In this document: piece by piece, positions 17,088 to 23,814 of the stretch
Numbering within the stretch: the stretch's first letter is position 1
Layout: every line of letters begins with the position of its first letter
Origin: a virus
Reading direction: 5' to 3' (one strand)
Virus record (IMG/VR): IMGVR_UViG_3300043435_001314
Location: 1 to 39,714 of that record
DNA: 39,714 bases
Made by a program: the position numbers and the translations under genes
Notes under the pieces: generated by a model
Database searches by the model: none
The model's input: the letters and a program-made list of their open reading frames with translations, nothing else
What the model was told of the DNA's origin: nothing

Positions 17088-18215
17088 CTACTGCTCTTCT
17101 AGTGTTTTTACTCTTGCTGTGAGTTCTTGTACCGCTTTAATTAATGGCGAAATAAACTCTTCGTATCTCAATGCCTGTTGACCCTCTGGGTCGGCGACAT
17201 CCGATATCACCCATCCGCCAAAGTCTGCTACTCCAGCAGCATCTAATACTGATTTAACTTCTTGTGCAATTAAGCCATAATGCGTTCTACTTCCATCTAT
17301 CTTATTATACTTAACAGGATTAAGGTTATTTATAAAATCTAAACCAAGGTCTGACGTGATTATGTTTTCTTTTGTTCTTGCATCAGATATTACTGTGGCT
17401 GCAGAATTTAAATATATATTTTTCCAGCCTCTTGTTGTGCGCTGGTCTCCAGCATTTAATGGCCCCAAGAGACCTAGTGTAAATTGATTTGTAGCTAAAG
17501 GAAACCAATTAGAGTTAACTCCAATTGGTGAAATATCTGTCGCTGCATAATTTAATGAAATTCTTGTAGCAATAGGATCTATGTTTGCATTTGTTCCAGC
17601 TGGTCCAGCTGGTCCTGTTGCACCTGGTAAACCATCAGCTCCACGGGGAATCGTAAAGTTTAAAACTACATCGCTAGTTGTGCCAGAATTTGTTACTACA
17701 GCATTTGTGCCAGCGGCTGAAGTTGTAACTGTTGGGGCCACTGTTATTGTTGCTGCCGCATCTCCTTTAGGCCCAGATGCGCCAGTATCACCTTTGGCAC
17801 CAGTTAGCCCTGTGTCTCCACGAGGAATTGTAAAGTTTATTGTTTGAGAAGGAGCGGTTCCAGTTATGGTTACCTGTGGCTGTGTGCCAGCTGCTCCTGC
17901 TGATACAGTTCCAACGCTTAACACGTTTGCTGGTCCTGGCCCGCCCAGAACGCCGTCTACTCCTCTTGGAATATTAAATGTTAGTGATTGTGAGGGCGCT
18001 GTTCCACTAATAGTTACTGAGGCGCTCTGCCCAGGATTAATAGTGTTTGTAGCAGCAACAGTTAATACGTTTGCTGGTCCTGTCGCTCCCTGTGGCCCAG
18101 GGTTTGCTGCAATGAATGCAGCTATGTCTGTTCCTAAAGCGCCCAAGTCCCTAGGTACATCGGGAGAGTCCGTGTAGCTTGGGAAACGCCATCCATTAAC
18201 ACCTGTTGTTGCCAT
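17088..18215 (-). CDS. Collagen-like tail fibre with S74 chaperone domain
   Basis: 375 aa. After a unique N-terminus come three modules of about 45 residues, each a beta segment ending in a motif such as LNFTIPRGADGLPG followed by short Gly-X-Y collagen-like stretches (GLTGAKGDTGASGPKGD, GLPGATGPAGPAG). Residues 269-375 match the Peptidase_S74 intramolecular chaperone: VISDARTKENI with the Ser277/Lys282 dyad, LDFINNLNPVKYNKIDG, HYGLIAQEVKSVLDAAG, and a C-terminal helix (ISPLIKAVQELTARVKTLEE). In known members this domain drives trimer folding and then cuts itself off before the serine. The gene immediately follows the oxygenase cluster, so its collagen-like prolines are possible hydroxylation targets. 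Confidence 0.87.
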   Translation of the reverse strand: MATTGVNGWRFPSYTDSPDVPRDLGALGTDIAAFIAANPGPQGATGPANVLTVAATNTINPGQSASVTISGTAPSQSLTFNIPRGVDGVLGGPGPANVLSVGTVSAGAAGTQPQVTITGTAPSQTINFTIPRGDTGLTGAKGDTGASGPKGDAAATITVAPTVTTSAAGTNAVVTNSGTTSDVVLNFTIPRGADGLPGATGPAGPAGTNANIDPIATRISLNYAATDISPIGVNSNWFPLATNQFTLGLLGPLNAGDQRTTRGWKNIYLNSAATVISDARTKENIITSDLGLDFINNLNPVKYNKIDGSRTHYGLIAQEVKSVLDAAGVADFGGWVISDVADPEGQQALRYEEFISPLIKAVQELTARVKTLEEQ

Positions 18216-18221
18216 TTTTTA

Positions 18222-18230
18222 ATTATACCA
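18222..18230 (-). promoter_or_regulatory. Candidate leaderless promoter of collagen-like fibre
   Basis: Perfect extended -10 TGGTATAAT with TATAAT at 18227-18222, overlapping the stop of the previous gene. Exactly six bases (TAAAAA) separate it from ATG at 18215, so transcription would start at the A of the ATG. The fibre gene lacks a Shine-Dalgarno. No good -35 is visible. Confidence 0.45.
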
Positions 18231-18885
18231 CTTTACTGTTATATACAGACAGGTGTGAGGTATACCTATCTCCAGAAATAACGTCATTTACTTTATGCAG
18301 GTATGGTTCTTTGCTTGGGAAAATAAGCAAGCTTCCTTCTTCTGGCTTTATTGATATGCCGTGATTTGGAAACTCAATTTCCCCACCCTCATAATCTGAG
18401 TTTAGATAAGATATCATAGAAAATGCAAGGTCGCTATCTCCGTCATAGTTATCGCAATGAGGTCCCATTCCTGGCCCTGTCCATCTTCTTACTGGAATCT
18501 CGCTTGTCATTAAACTATATCTTGATGGGTCTAAGTTATGGTTAGCCAAATACTGATTAAGACACATTTCAAATGCCATCTCAAGACTATTTTTAATATA
18601 CAAAATCTTTTGATCAAGTCTTCCATTATCAATTTTATTTTTAACATTATTAGTTATTATATTTTTGTTTTTACCATATACGACTGCGGGATTATCGCTT
18701 GCTATCCAAGGGCTCCACTGAGTTATTGTTTGGTGACTTCTTTCATCAAGGTCAACTTCGTTGATAAACTCTAGCAATTCTTTTGGATAGCTAATAACAT
18801 TTTTAAAATACCAAATGCTGCTCGACAACTGTTTCAATATAAACATGTGGTACATATCTTCTGGGTTGAAGTCTTTGCTACTCAT
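18223..18885 (-). CDS. 2OG-Fe(II) oxygenase, prolyl-4-hydroxylase-like (1)
   Basis: 220 aa. ATG at 18885 overlaps the upstream stop as TAATG and is preferred over a longer frame that would overlap the neighbour by 136 bases. The double-stranded beta-helix motifs are present: His143-x-Asp145 (GPHCDNYDG), the SYLNSDYEGGEIEFP strand pair, IKPEEGSLLIFPS, distal His197 (EPYLHKVNDV) and Arg207 for 2-oxoglutarate (GDRYTSHLSV). These enzymes use O2 and 2-oxoglutarate to hydroxylate proteins or small molecules. It is the last of five related genes in the cluster. The N-terminal 130 residues, which normally shape substrate choice, differ from those of its neighbours. Substrate unknown. Confidence 0.9.
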   Translation of the reverse strand: MSSKDFNPEDMYHMFILKQLSSSIWYFKNVISYPKELLEFINEVDLDERSHQTITQWSPWIASDNPAVVYGKNKNIITNNVKNKIDNGRLDQKILYIKNSLEMAFEMCLNQYLANHNLDPSRYSLMTSEIPVRRWTGPGMGPHCDNYDGDSDLAFSMISYLNSDYEGGEIEFPNHGISIKPEEGSLLIFPSKEPYLHKVNDVISGDRYTSHLSVYNSKVV

Positions 18886-19643
18886 TAATTTCCCTCTACT
18901 TCTGATGCAGGGATTATGGCTCCGTCTGGGGATAGTCTTAGACCTTTGTCTCTGATATCTTTCCATTCTTCTTGTTCGCCCTTTTGCATTGCTCTTACTC
19001 CAGCTAGCTCTTCTGCCCAAGCGGCTCTTACATCTTCTGGATAATCTGATTCTTCTCTATCATCCCAAAAAGATCCAAGTGTATATCTTGCAGCTTTTTT
19101 AACAACTGTAACTTCGTGCATGTTCTTGTGGCCACCATGGAATATTAAAAATGAACCAGCTTTTGGAACAACTTCCAAAGGAATCTCTCCGTGCTTTGCA
19201 TCAAACTTTAAAGTACCGCCTTCAAAGTCGTCATTTAAATAAAGGAACCCAGCGTATCTACTTCTTGTAAATGCACCCATATTTCCTTCGTGATCGCTAT
19301 TGTCTGAGTGCTTCGGGGCAAATGCTCCTGGAAGCCATCTTTGAACATGGAAGCTAATTTGCGACATATCTTCAAATGATTTATTTGCCACATCCGCAGC
19401 CGATTGTCTAAAGCGATTTTTTAAATCAGTAAACCAAGTTGGGCTAAGATTAAACTCTTGTAAGATTGGCTCTCCGTCATATGGATATCTTGCAGAGGAT
19501 GACTCATAGAAAGATATTCCTTTCCAGTAGCCTTCTTCATTTTGCTCAAGCTTATTTAATAGTCCAATGACTGATGAGCACTCTTCTTTTGTTATATAGT
19601 CTTCATACAAAAAAATGTCTTCTGTTAGCTTTGTTAATTTCAT
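18885..19643 (-). CDS. 2OG-Fe(II) oxygenase, prolyl-4-hydroxylase-like (2)
   Basis: 252 aa, overlapping both neighbours by one base (TAATG at each end). Metal ligands His112-x-Asp114 (FAPKHSDNSDHEG) and His176 (KNMHEVTVV), 2-oxoglutarate Arg186 (ARYTLGSFWDD); the GFLYLNDDFEGGTLKF strand and KAGSFLIFHGG turn are intact. The N-terminus DIFLYEDYITKEECSSVIGL is the standard P4H-type opening helix. After the core there is an extra charged helical tail of about 55 residues (ESDYPEDVRAAWAEELAGVR, EEEWKDI-type) not seen in the other copies. Predicted soluble cytoplasmic enzyme. Substrate unknown. Confidence 0.9.
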   Translation of the reverse strand: MKLTKLTEDIFLYEDYITKEECSSVIGLLNKLEQNEEGYWKGISFYESSSARYPYDGEPILQEFNLSPTWFTDLKNRFRQSAADVANKSFEDMSQISFHVQRWLPGAFAPKHSDNSDHEGNMGAFTRSRYAGFLYLNDDFEGGTLKFDAKHGEIPLEVVPKAGSFLIFHGGHKNMHEVTVVKKAARYTLGSFWDDREESDYPEDVRAAWAEELAGVRAMQKGEQEEWKDIRDKGLRLSPDGAIIPASEVEGN

Positions 19644-20464
19644 TACATTCCCTCACTTGGACCATTTTTATTTCCAGTCAGATCATCATACTCTGTAGGA
19701 ATTCCGTCCTGAAGATATTTCATGTTTCTTGGATTATCATACTCTAGTCTTTTAAATTCTTTTTTCATCCAGTTTGCTGCACCCATTTGCTTTTGTTTTG
19801 CAAGCCAGTCAGGATGTCCATCATACGGATACATTACAAAGTTTCTAACAAAGAACTTTTCTCCACCATGAATAGTCTTTACTCCATGAAAATATGGTGC
19901 GTCTGATGGAAATACAAGGATGTCTCCTGCTTGTGGCTTATGATTTATTAAATTGCCATCTACAAAAAATTCAATGTCTCCGCCTTGATAGTCATCATTT
20001 ATGTACATTGTGCATGTTAGCTGAAATTTTGAACCAGGCATATCTCTTTCAGATATAATAAAATCAGTGTGATATTGCATTGTCATCTTGTTGTTCAATA
20101 CATCTACTTGGTCTCTGTATTTAGAAAAAGAGCATCCGCTAAAATGCCATCCTGGCTTAAGCTCTATGTTGTGTCTTTGAATATAGTCGTTTAAAACTAA
20201 ATCGTATGCTTTTTGTACTTGATCGGCAAAATCTTTTTCTTCAACAAACATTGCATCTTCAGAGACATCTTTTATCTCTGCAGGATCTTTGACCTGAGAG
20301 TATGTTCCAAAATGAGCCCACGGATCCCATGATCTTAAATAATGCTTTCCTTCTGAAGTCTGTTCAGACTTTTTCATCGTTTCATAAAGCTTTTGTGGAT
20401 CAGACAAAACATTTCGGTAAACGTCTACTTTTGGATATAATTCTACATACTCTAAATTGCTCAT
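19643..20464 (-). CDS. 2OG-Fe(II) oxygenase, prolyl-4-hydroxylase-like (3)
   Basis: 273 aa. ATG at 20464 overlaps the previous stop (ATGA) with GGAG upstream, so the longer frame from 20500 is not used. Motifs: His132-x-Asp134 (TMQYHTDFIISER), MYINDDYQGGDIEFF, HKPQAGDILVFPS, His193 (APYFHGVKTI) and a basic residue in GEKFFVRN (Lys203 or Arg207). It has an N-terminal half unlike the others and a C-terminal extension of about 60 residues rich in Lys, Asp and Asn. It ends with a TAATG overlap to the next oxygenase. Catalytic residues intact, substrate unknown. Confidence 0.9.
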   Translation of the reverse strand: MSNLEYVELYPKVDVYRNVLSDPQKLYETMKKSEQTSEGKHYLRSWDPWAHFGTYSQVKDPAEIKDVSEDAMFVEEKDFADQVQKAYDLVLNDYIQRHNIELKPGWHFSGCSFSKYRDQVDVLNNKMTMQYHTDFIISERDMPGSKFQLTCTMYINDDYQGGDIEFFVDGNLINHKPQAGDILVFPSDAPYFHGVKTIHGGEKFFVRNFVMYPYDGHPDWLAKQKQMGAANWMKKEFKRLEYDNPRNMKYLQDGIPTEYDDLTGNKNGPSEGM

Positions 20465-21138
20465 GGTTGTCTTTCTCCTGTGTGTCTCATAATCGTCCAA
20501 AAAAATGGAGATGTAAATCTATTGCCAGATTTTACTGGCCTAACTCCGTGTGTATAATACATATCGCCTGGGAAAAAATATGCTGCTCCTGCTTTAGGCT
20601 TGAACTCTATTCCATGTTGTGGGAAGTATAATTCTCCACCCTCATAGTCATCATTAAAATAAAATAGGCCTGCTAGGTCATAGTGGGGAAAATCATTCGC
20701 TCTTCCCTTTTCAATACCAGTATGAAATTCTTTATCTGCATGTGGCTCTTGTCTTGCTCCAACTGGCCATCTAACAATCGCTGGGCCAGTCTCTTTTGCA
20801 TCAACTTCAAAGAATTTATCTACTTCAATTTTAAGTCTTGCAATCATGCTATTAATTAAATCAAGTATAGTTGGGTCTGACTCCATTAAAGAGAAGTAAG
20901 TGCATACACGATCTTTCCATATATTTGCATCATACAAAACAAGACCATCTTCATCTACGTGAGTTTCTGTGTGATCCCATATTTTATTGTTCAAAGCAAA
21001 TGTTATCAATCGCTCTCTTTCTTCTGGGGTTAAGAAATTTTCTAACTCTACTATGTTGTCAGAAGAATTGCCATAAAATCCAGAAGGAGTTATTGATTTT
21101 GGAGCGTGTAGCTTCATGTCTTCGTTTGCTGCCTTCAT
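20461..21138 (-). CDS. 2OG-Fe(II) oxygenase, prolyl-4-hydroxylase-like (4)
   Basis: 225 aa. ATG at 21138 is preferred to an ATG four codons upstream because GAGGG precedes it. Motifs: NIVELENFLTPEERERLITF opening helix, His133-x-Asp135 (RQEPHADKEFHTG), FYFNDDYEGGELYFPQHG, FKPKAGAAYFFPG, His197 (YTHGVRPV) and Arg207 (GNRFTSPFFW). This is the most canonical P4H-like copy in the cluster. It follows a 43-base gap with a possible extended -10 (TGGTAAAAT), so it may start a sub-transcript covering four oxygenases. Confidence 0.92.
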   Translation of the reverse strand: MKAANEDMKLHAPKSITPSGFYGNSSDNIVELENFLTPEERERLITFALNNKIWDHTETHVDEDGLVLYDANIWKDRVCTYFSLMESDPTILDLINSMIARLKIEVDKFFEVDAKETGPAIVRWPVGARQEPHADKEFHTGIEKGRANDFPHYDLAGLFYFNDDYEGGELYFPQHGIEFKPKAGAAYFFPGDMYYTHGVRPVKSGNRFTSPFFWTIMRHTGERQP

Positions 21139-21164
21139 TTTAACCCTCATTCTCTATAATATAT

Positions 21165-21173
21165 ATTTTACCA
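21165..21173 (-). promoter_or_regulatory. Candidate extended -10 before oxygenase block
   Basis: TGGTAAAAT (TAAAAT at 21170-21165), about 20 bases before the expected transcript start of the gene at 21138. No convincing -35. Placed in one of the few gaps of the cluster. Confidence 0.3.
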
Positions 21174-21181
21174 TTAATCAT

Positions 21182-21886
21182 TTACTCAGAGCCACCCTTT
21201 AATCTAATTGCTTTTACTTGATGCTCTCCTTGTTTATTCCCTTTATGGTCTGTGGCATCTCTATAAAAATTAGTCCACCTACCTTCCGCATTTGCAGCCA
21301 TTACTGCTGCAGAATAAGATTCTGGAAGAAACTTTGGCCTGCTAATTTCTGTTATTGGAGATAATACCATTTCTGAATTTTGTAAATCTTGCAGATTTAT
21401 TGGTATTACAGATATTATTGGAGTGTTGGCTTTTATTGTTATTTCTACATTTGGTCTAGTTATTCTCCAAGCTACTGGTAGATCTCCCTTAAAAAATGAT
21501 GTAGATAGAAGTGTTGTAAATGGAACAACTCCATCTATAAACTGATTAGGCACTGGCATTGAGAGAAGCGTCTCGTCTTTATCTGTTACGAACATTAATC
21601 CAGTGTTAAAACTAATTGTTGCATTTGCCCTACTTGTATAAGCATATTTTTCACCAGCAAGAACTTTAACATGGTCTGGGGTGGAGTCGCAAATTCCATC
21701 CCAGATAAAAGTGATGTCTTCTGGAAAAGATATCCCCCAACCTAGTTGGTTAGTTAGCCCTACTGGAAAACATTTATATGCGTGGAACTCGTAAGTATCG
21801 TCCATCCAAGATCTTTTTGCGTTTAATGGGGATACTTGAGCGTATCCCTCTCTAGTTTTGTATACCTTTATGTTTTTCACGTTCAA
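21182..21886 (-). CDS. Protein of unknown function, DUF6065-like
   Basis: 234 aa from a TTG start at 21886 (GTG at 21880 is also possible); it overlaps the previous oxygenase by 35 bases. It has no His-x-Asp oxygenase motif. It is beta-rich, with a striking CFPVGLTNQLGWGISFPEDI segment, FIWDG, GLMFVTDKDETLLSMPVPNQ, then LPVAWRITRPNVEITIKANT and a C-terminal GRWTNFYRDATDHKGNKQGE motif. I associate this pattern with the DUF6065 family from memory; no search was possible. The single beta domain and GxxF/PVPN motifs recall cupin-like small-molecule binding proteins (inference). Lying between oxygenases in a tight operon suggests it acts in the same pathway. Confidence 0.7.
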   Translation of the reverse strand: MNVKNIKVYKTREGYAQVSPLNAKRSWMDDTYEFHAYKCFPVGLTNQLGWGISFPEDITFIWDGICDSTPDHVKVLAGEKYAYTSRANATISFNTGLMFVTDKDETLLSMPVPNQFIDGVVPFTTLLSTSFFKGDLPVAWRITRPNVEITIKANTPIISVIPINLQDLQNSEMVLSPITEISRPKFLPESYSAAVMAANAEGRWTNFYRDATDHKGNKQGEHQVKAIRLKGGSE

Positions 21887-22538
21887 CTCTTTCTGCTCTC
21901 ATTTGCATAAACTCTTGGCAGTGTGCATGATCGTTGTAGTCTAGCATAGTTACAATTGAATACTTTCTTCCTTCTGTAACGGGCTCGGCAACGTGAGAGA
22001 ATAGGTATGTGGAAGGGAATATGTAAAGATCTCCAGCTTGTGGTTTAATAGAGATATCTAGCTTTGGAAAAGTTAGTTCTCCGCCAAGATAATCGTCATT
22101 TGGATATGCTACCAATGAGACTGTAGCGCTATATGAGAAACCATGATCTGCATGTTCTTTAAAGTGTTGTCCAGGGCCGTATTGAATGAAGTTCATAACT
22201 TCCCAGTAATTCATTCTAACATTATACTTGCCGCAATAATCTTCAACTGATGGGATCTGTGCTGCATACGCAGACTCCCATATTTCTGACAAAGCAAATT
22301 CTTGTATATTTTTAGGGCTTTTAATTTCTCCAATTTTAAAATCTTGGCAATCTCTGTAGTCTAACTTTGTTTCAGAATATCCTACTGTTGCGTCTGCCCA
22401 TTTGTATGAGTCATTATTGGCTTCAATGAAATCTTTTGTTCTGTCCATTATAGACTGAGGCATTACATTTCTGTATACCCATAGTCCTGGAAATAGCATT
22501 TCTTTTGATGACCAGTTTGGTTTTATATTTGCAATCAT
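21852..22538 (-). CDS. 2OG-Fe(II) oxygenase, prolyl-4-hydroxylase-like (5)
   Basis: 228 aa, starting directly after the stop of the Asp/Asn-hydroxylase-like gene. Motifs: MLFPGLWVYRNVMPQSIMDR opening, His129-x-Asp131 (HFKEHADHGFSYS), VAYPNDDYLGGELTFPKLD, IKPQAGDLYIFPSTYLF, His182 (SHVAEPVTEG) and Arg191 (GRKYSIVTML). An insertion before the core (residues about 45-110, DCQDFKIGEIKSPKNIQEFA) is not shared with the other copies. All metal and 2-oxoglutarate ligands are intact. Substrate unknown. Confidence 0.91.
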   Translation of the reverse strand: MIANIKPNWSSKEMLFPGLWVYRNVMPQSIMDRTKDFIEANNDSYKWADATVGYSETKLDYRDCQDFKIGEIKSPKNIQEFALSEIWESAYAAQIPSVEDYCGKYNVRMNYWEVMNFIQYGPGQHFKEHADHGFSYSATVSLVAYPNDDYLGGELTFPKLDISIKPQAGDLYIFPSTYLFSHVAEPVTEGRKYSIVTMLDYNDHAHCQEFMQMRAERVEREKHKGIQN

Positions 22539-23132
22539 TTACGCTCCTGTCTTGTTATAGTGTAACATATCGTCTGGCATGATGTCAATAATTAAATGGA
22601 CTCTGTCTACTGTGCTATTATTGCTAGCTGCATGCTTCATCTGGTTATTGATTTCATACCACCCGCCTTGTTCCATATTTATAGTATTATCCATTACTGT
22701 AAATGTAACATCTTTATTTGTAATTATTGGTACATGAACTCTTCTTGAGTAATGTAGCAAGGGCCCTCCGTCAACATGTGGCCTGATAGTTACATTGGCT
22801 GGCAGGTTTACCACTTCGCATCTTATTATTTTGCCAGAATAATAAGCAGCAAGCTTTTCAAAAATTATATCTATTTCTATGTTTGCCTGATCATTAATAA
22901 ACTTATTATACTGGGTTACTTCTACCGCATCCCCAGGTTTCCAGATAGATTCATCCGTTAAGCATATCGGGAACATTTTTGTGTCTTTGTGGGTATAAAA
23001 AGTTTCCTGTCTTTTTGTATAGGAGTACCACTCTTCCTCAAAAGAGGATACTTCTTTTTTTATATTGTCTATGTTAAAATCGCCTAATTTTAAAATAGAC
23101 CACTCGCTATTTTTTTTCAGTCTTTCGTACAT
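22539..23132 (-). CDS. Aspartyl/asparaginyl beta-hydroxylase-like oxygenase
   Basis: 197 aa from ATG at 23132 (a GTG five codons upstream is possible); it overlaps the sulfotransferase gene by 26 bases. It belongs to the Asp/Asn/Pro hydroxylase type rather than the P4H type: VTIRPHVDGGPLLHYSRRVH (His119, Asp121 and the arginines after it), VTFTVMDNTINMEQGGWYEI, NNQMKHAASN (His167) and VDRVHLIIDI (Arg177). In this family the enzyme hydroxylates Asp, Asn or Pro side chains or free amino acids. So the cluster contains two different oxygenase subfamilies, which argues for several substrates or several positions. Confidence 0.88.
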   Translation of the reverse strand: MYERLKKNSEWSILKLGDFNIDNIKKEVSSFEEEWYSYTKRQETFYTHKDTKMFPICLTDESIWKPGDAVEVTQYNKFINDQANIEIDIIFEKLAAYYSGKIIRCEVVNLPANVTIRPHVDGGPLLHYSRRVHVPIITNKDVTFTVMDNTINMEQGGWYEINNQMKHAASNNSTVDRVHLIIDIMPDDMLHYNKTGA

Positions 23133-23814
23133 ATTCGTATATCTCACAATCTACTTCGTTTAACTCTTTAATTCTTTTTAAATGGGATTCGTTAATTTCT
23201 ACTTTAACTGATGGGGACTGGTTGGATTTATCTGAGTACTTAAACGCATTTATTCCAAATTGTTTTTTAACCTCTTCGTTAAAATCAAACTTAAACTTAT
23301 CATAGTTTTCCATTGTATATATATTAATACCTGCTATAGATTCTTTAATCTTATCAATGTCTAGAGAGTAGTCTTCTAGGTGCCATATATTGTCTATATA
23401 TGATTCTGAGCTTACTCCTATATAACTATTAAAAAGATTTACATCTGTTGAACCAGTTAAAAATTTAGACTGCAGGTTACCTTGTATTTCTGACTGCTCT
23501 TTGTATAACCATTGATCTAAATTATTTTCCGCCGCCGCTTTTGATGTTATATGCCCAGTATTATATTTAAAATAGCTAACATATCTTTCTACTGGATCTC
23601 TAAGTAAACAGAAAACTTTGGGAGACTCCATATATTTCAATGGCATTCTCCCAAAGTGTCCTATAACAAACTTACTTTCTTTAATGTGATCTACATCAAT
23701 TCGTGTTCGATTTGACGCAAAGTGCGGGATATCTTTAGCAATAAGGTCTGGGACCATATTGTTCCTTATGTATACTCCAGATGTTCTAGGTATATGAAGG
23801 TGGTATATAGACAT
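23107..23814 (-). CDS. Sulfotransferase family protein
   Basis: 235 aa; ATG overlaps the stop of the FN3-Hint gene as TAATG. The 5'-phosphosulfate loop is HIPRTSG (residues 7-13) and the 3'-phosphate motif is VFCLLRDPVERYVSYF (Arg72, Ser80), both characteristic of PAPS-dependent sulfotransferases of the carbohydrate/tyrosylprotein type. HFGRMPLKYM and LQSKFLTGS are the usual core segments. It would transfer sulfate from PAPS to a hydroxyl on glycan or protein. Being directly coupled to a putative tail protein and placed before hydroxylases suggests sulfation of a virion component or of the host surface (inference). Confidence 0.85.
   Translation of the reverse strand: MSIYHLHIPRTSGVYIRNNMVPDLIAKDIPHFASNRTRIDVDHIKESKFVIGHFGRMPLKYMESPKVFCLLRDPVERYVSYFKYNTGHITSKAAAENNLDQWLYKEQSEIQGNLQSKFLTGSTDVNLFNSYIGVSSESYIDNIWHLEDYSLDIDKIKESIAGINIYTMENYDKFKFDFNEEVKKQFGINAFKYSDKSNQSPSVKVEINESHLKRIKELNEVDCEIYEYVRKTEKK

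Noticed and set aside
18885-19020. Longer N-terminus for the last oxygenase
   Set aside because: It would overlap the neighbour by 136 bases and be Arg/Ser-rich; ATG at 18885 with a TAATG overlap is consistent with the rest of the operon.
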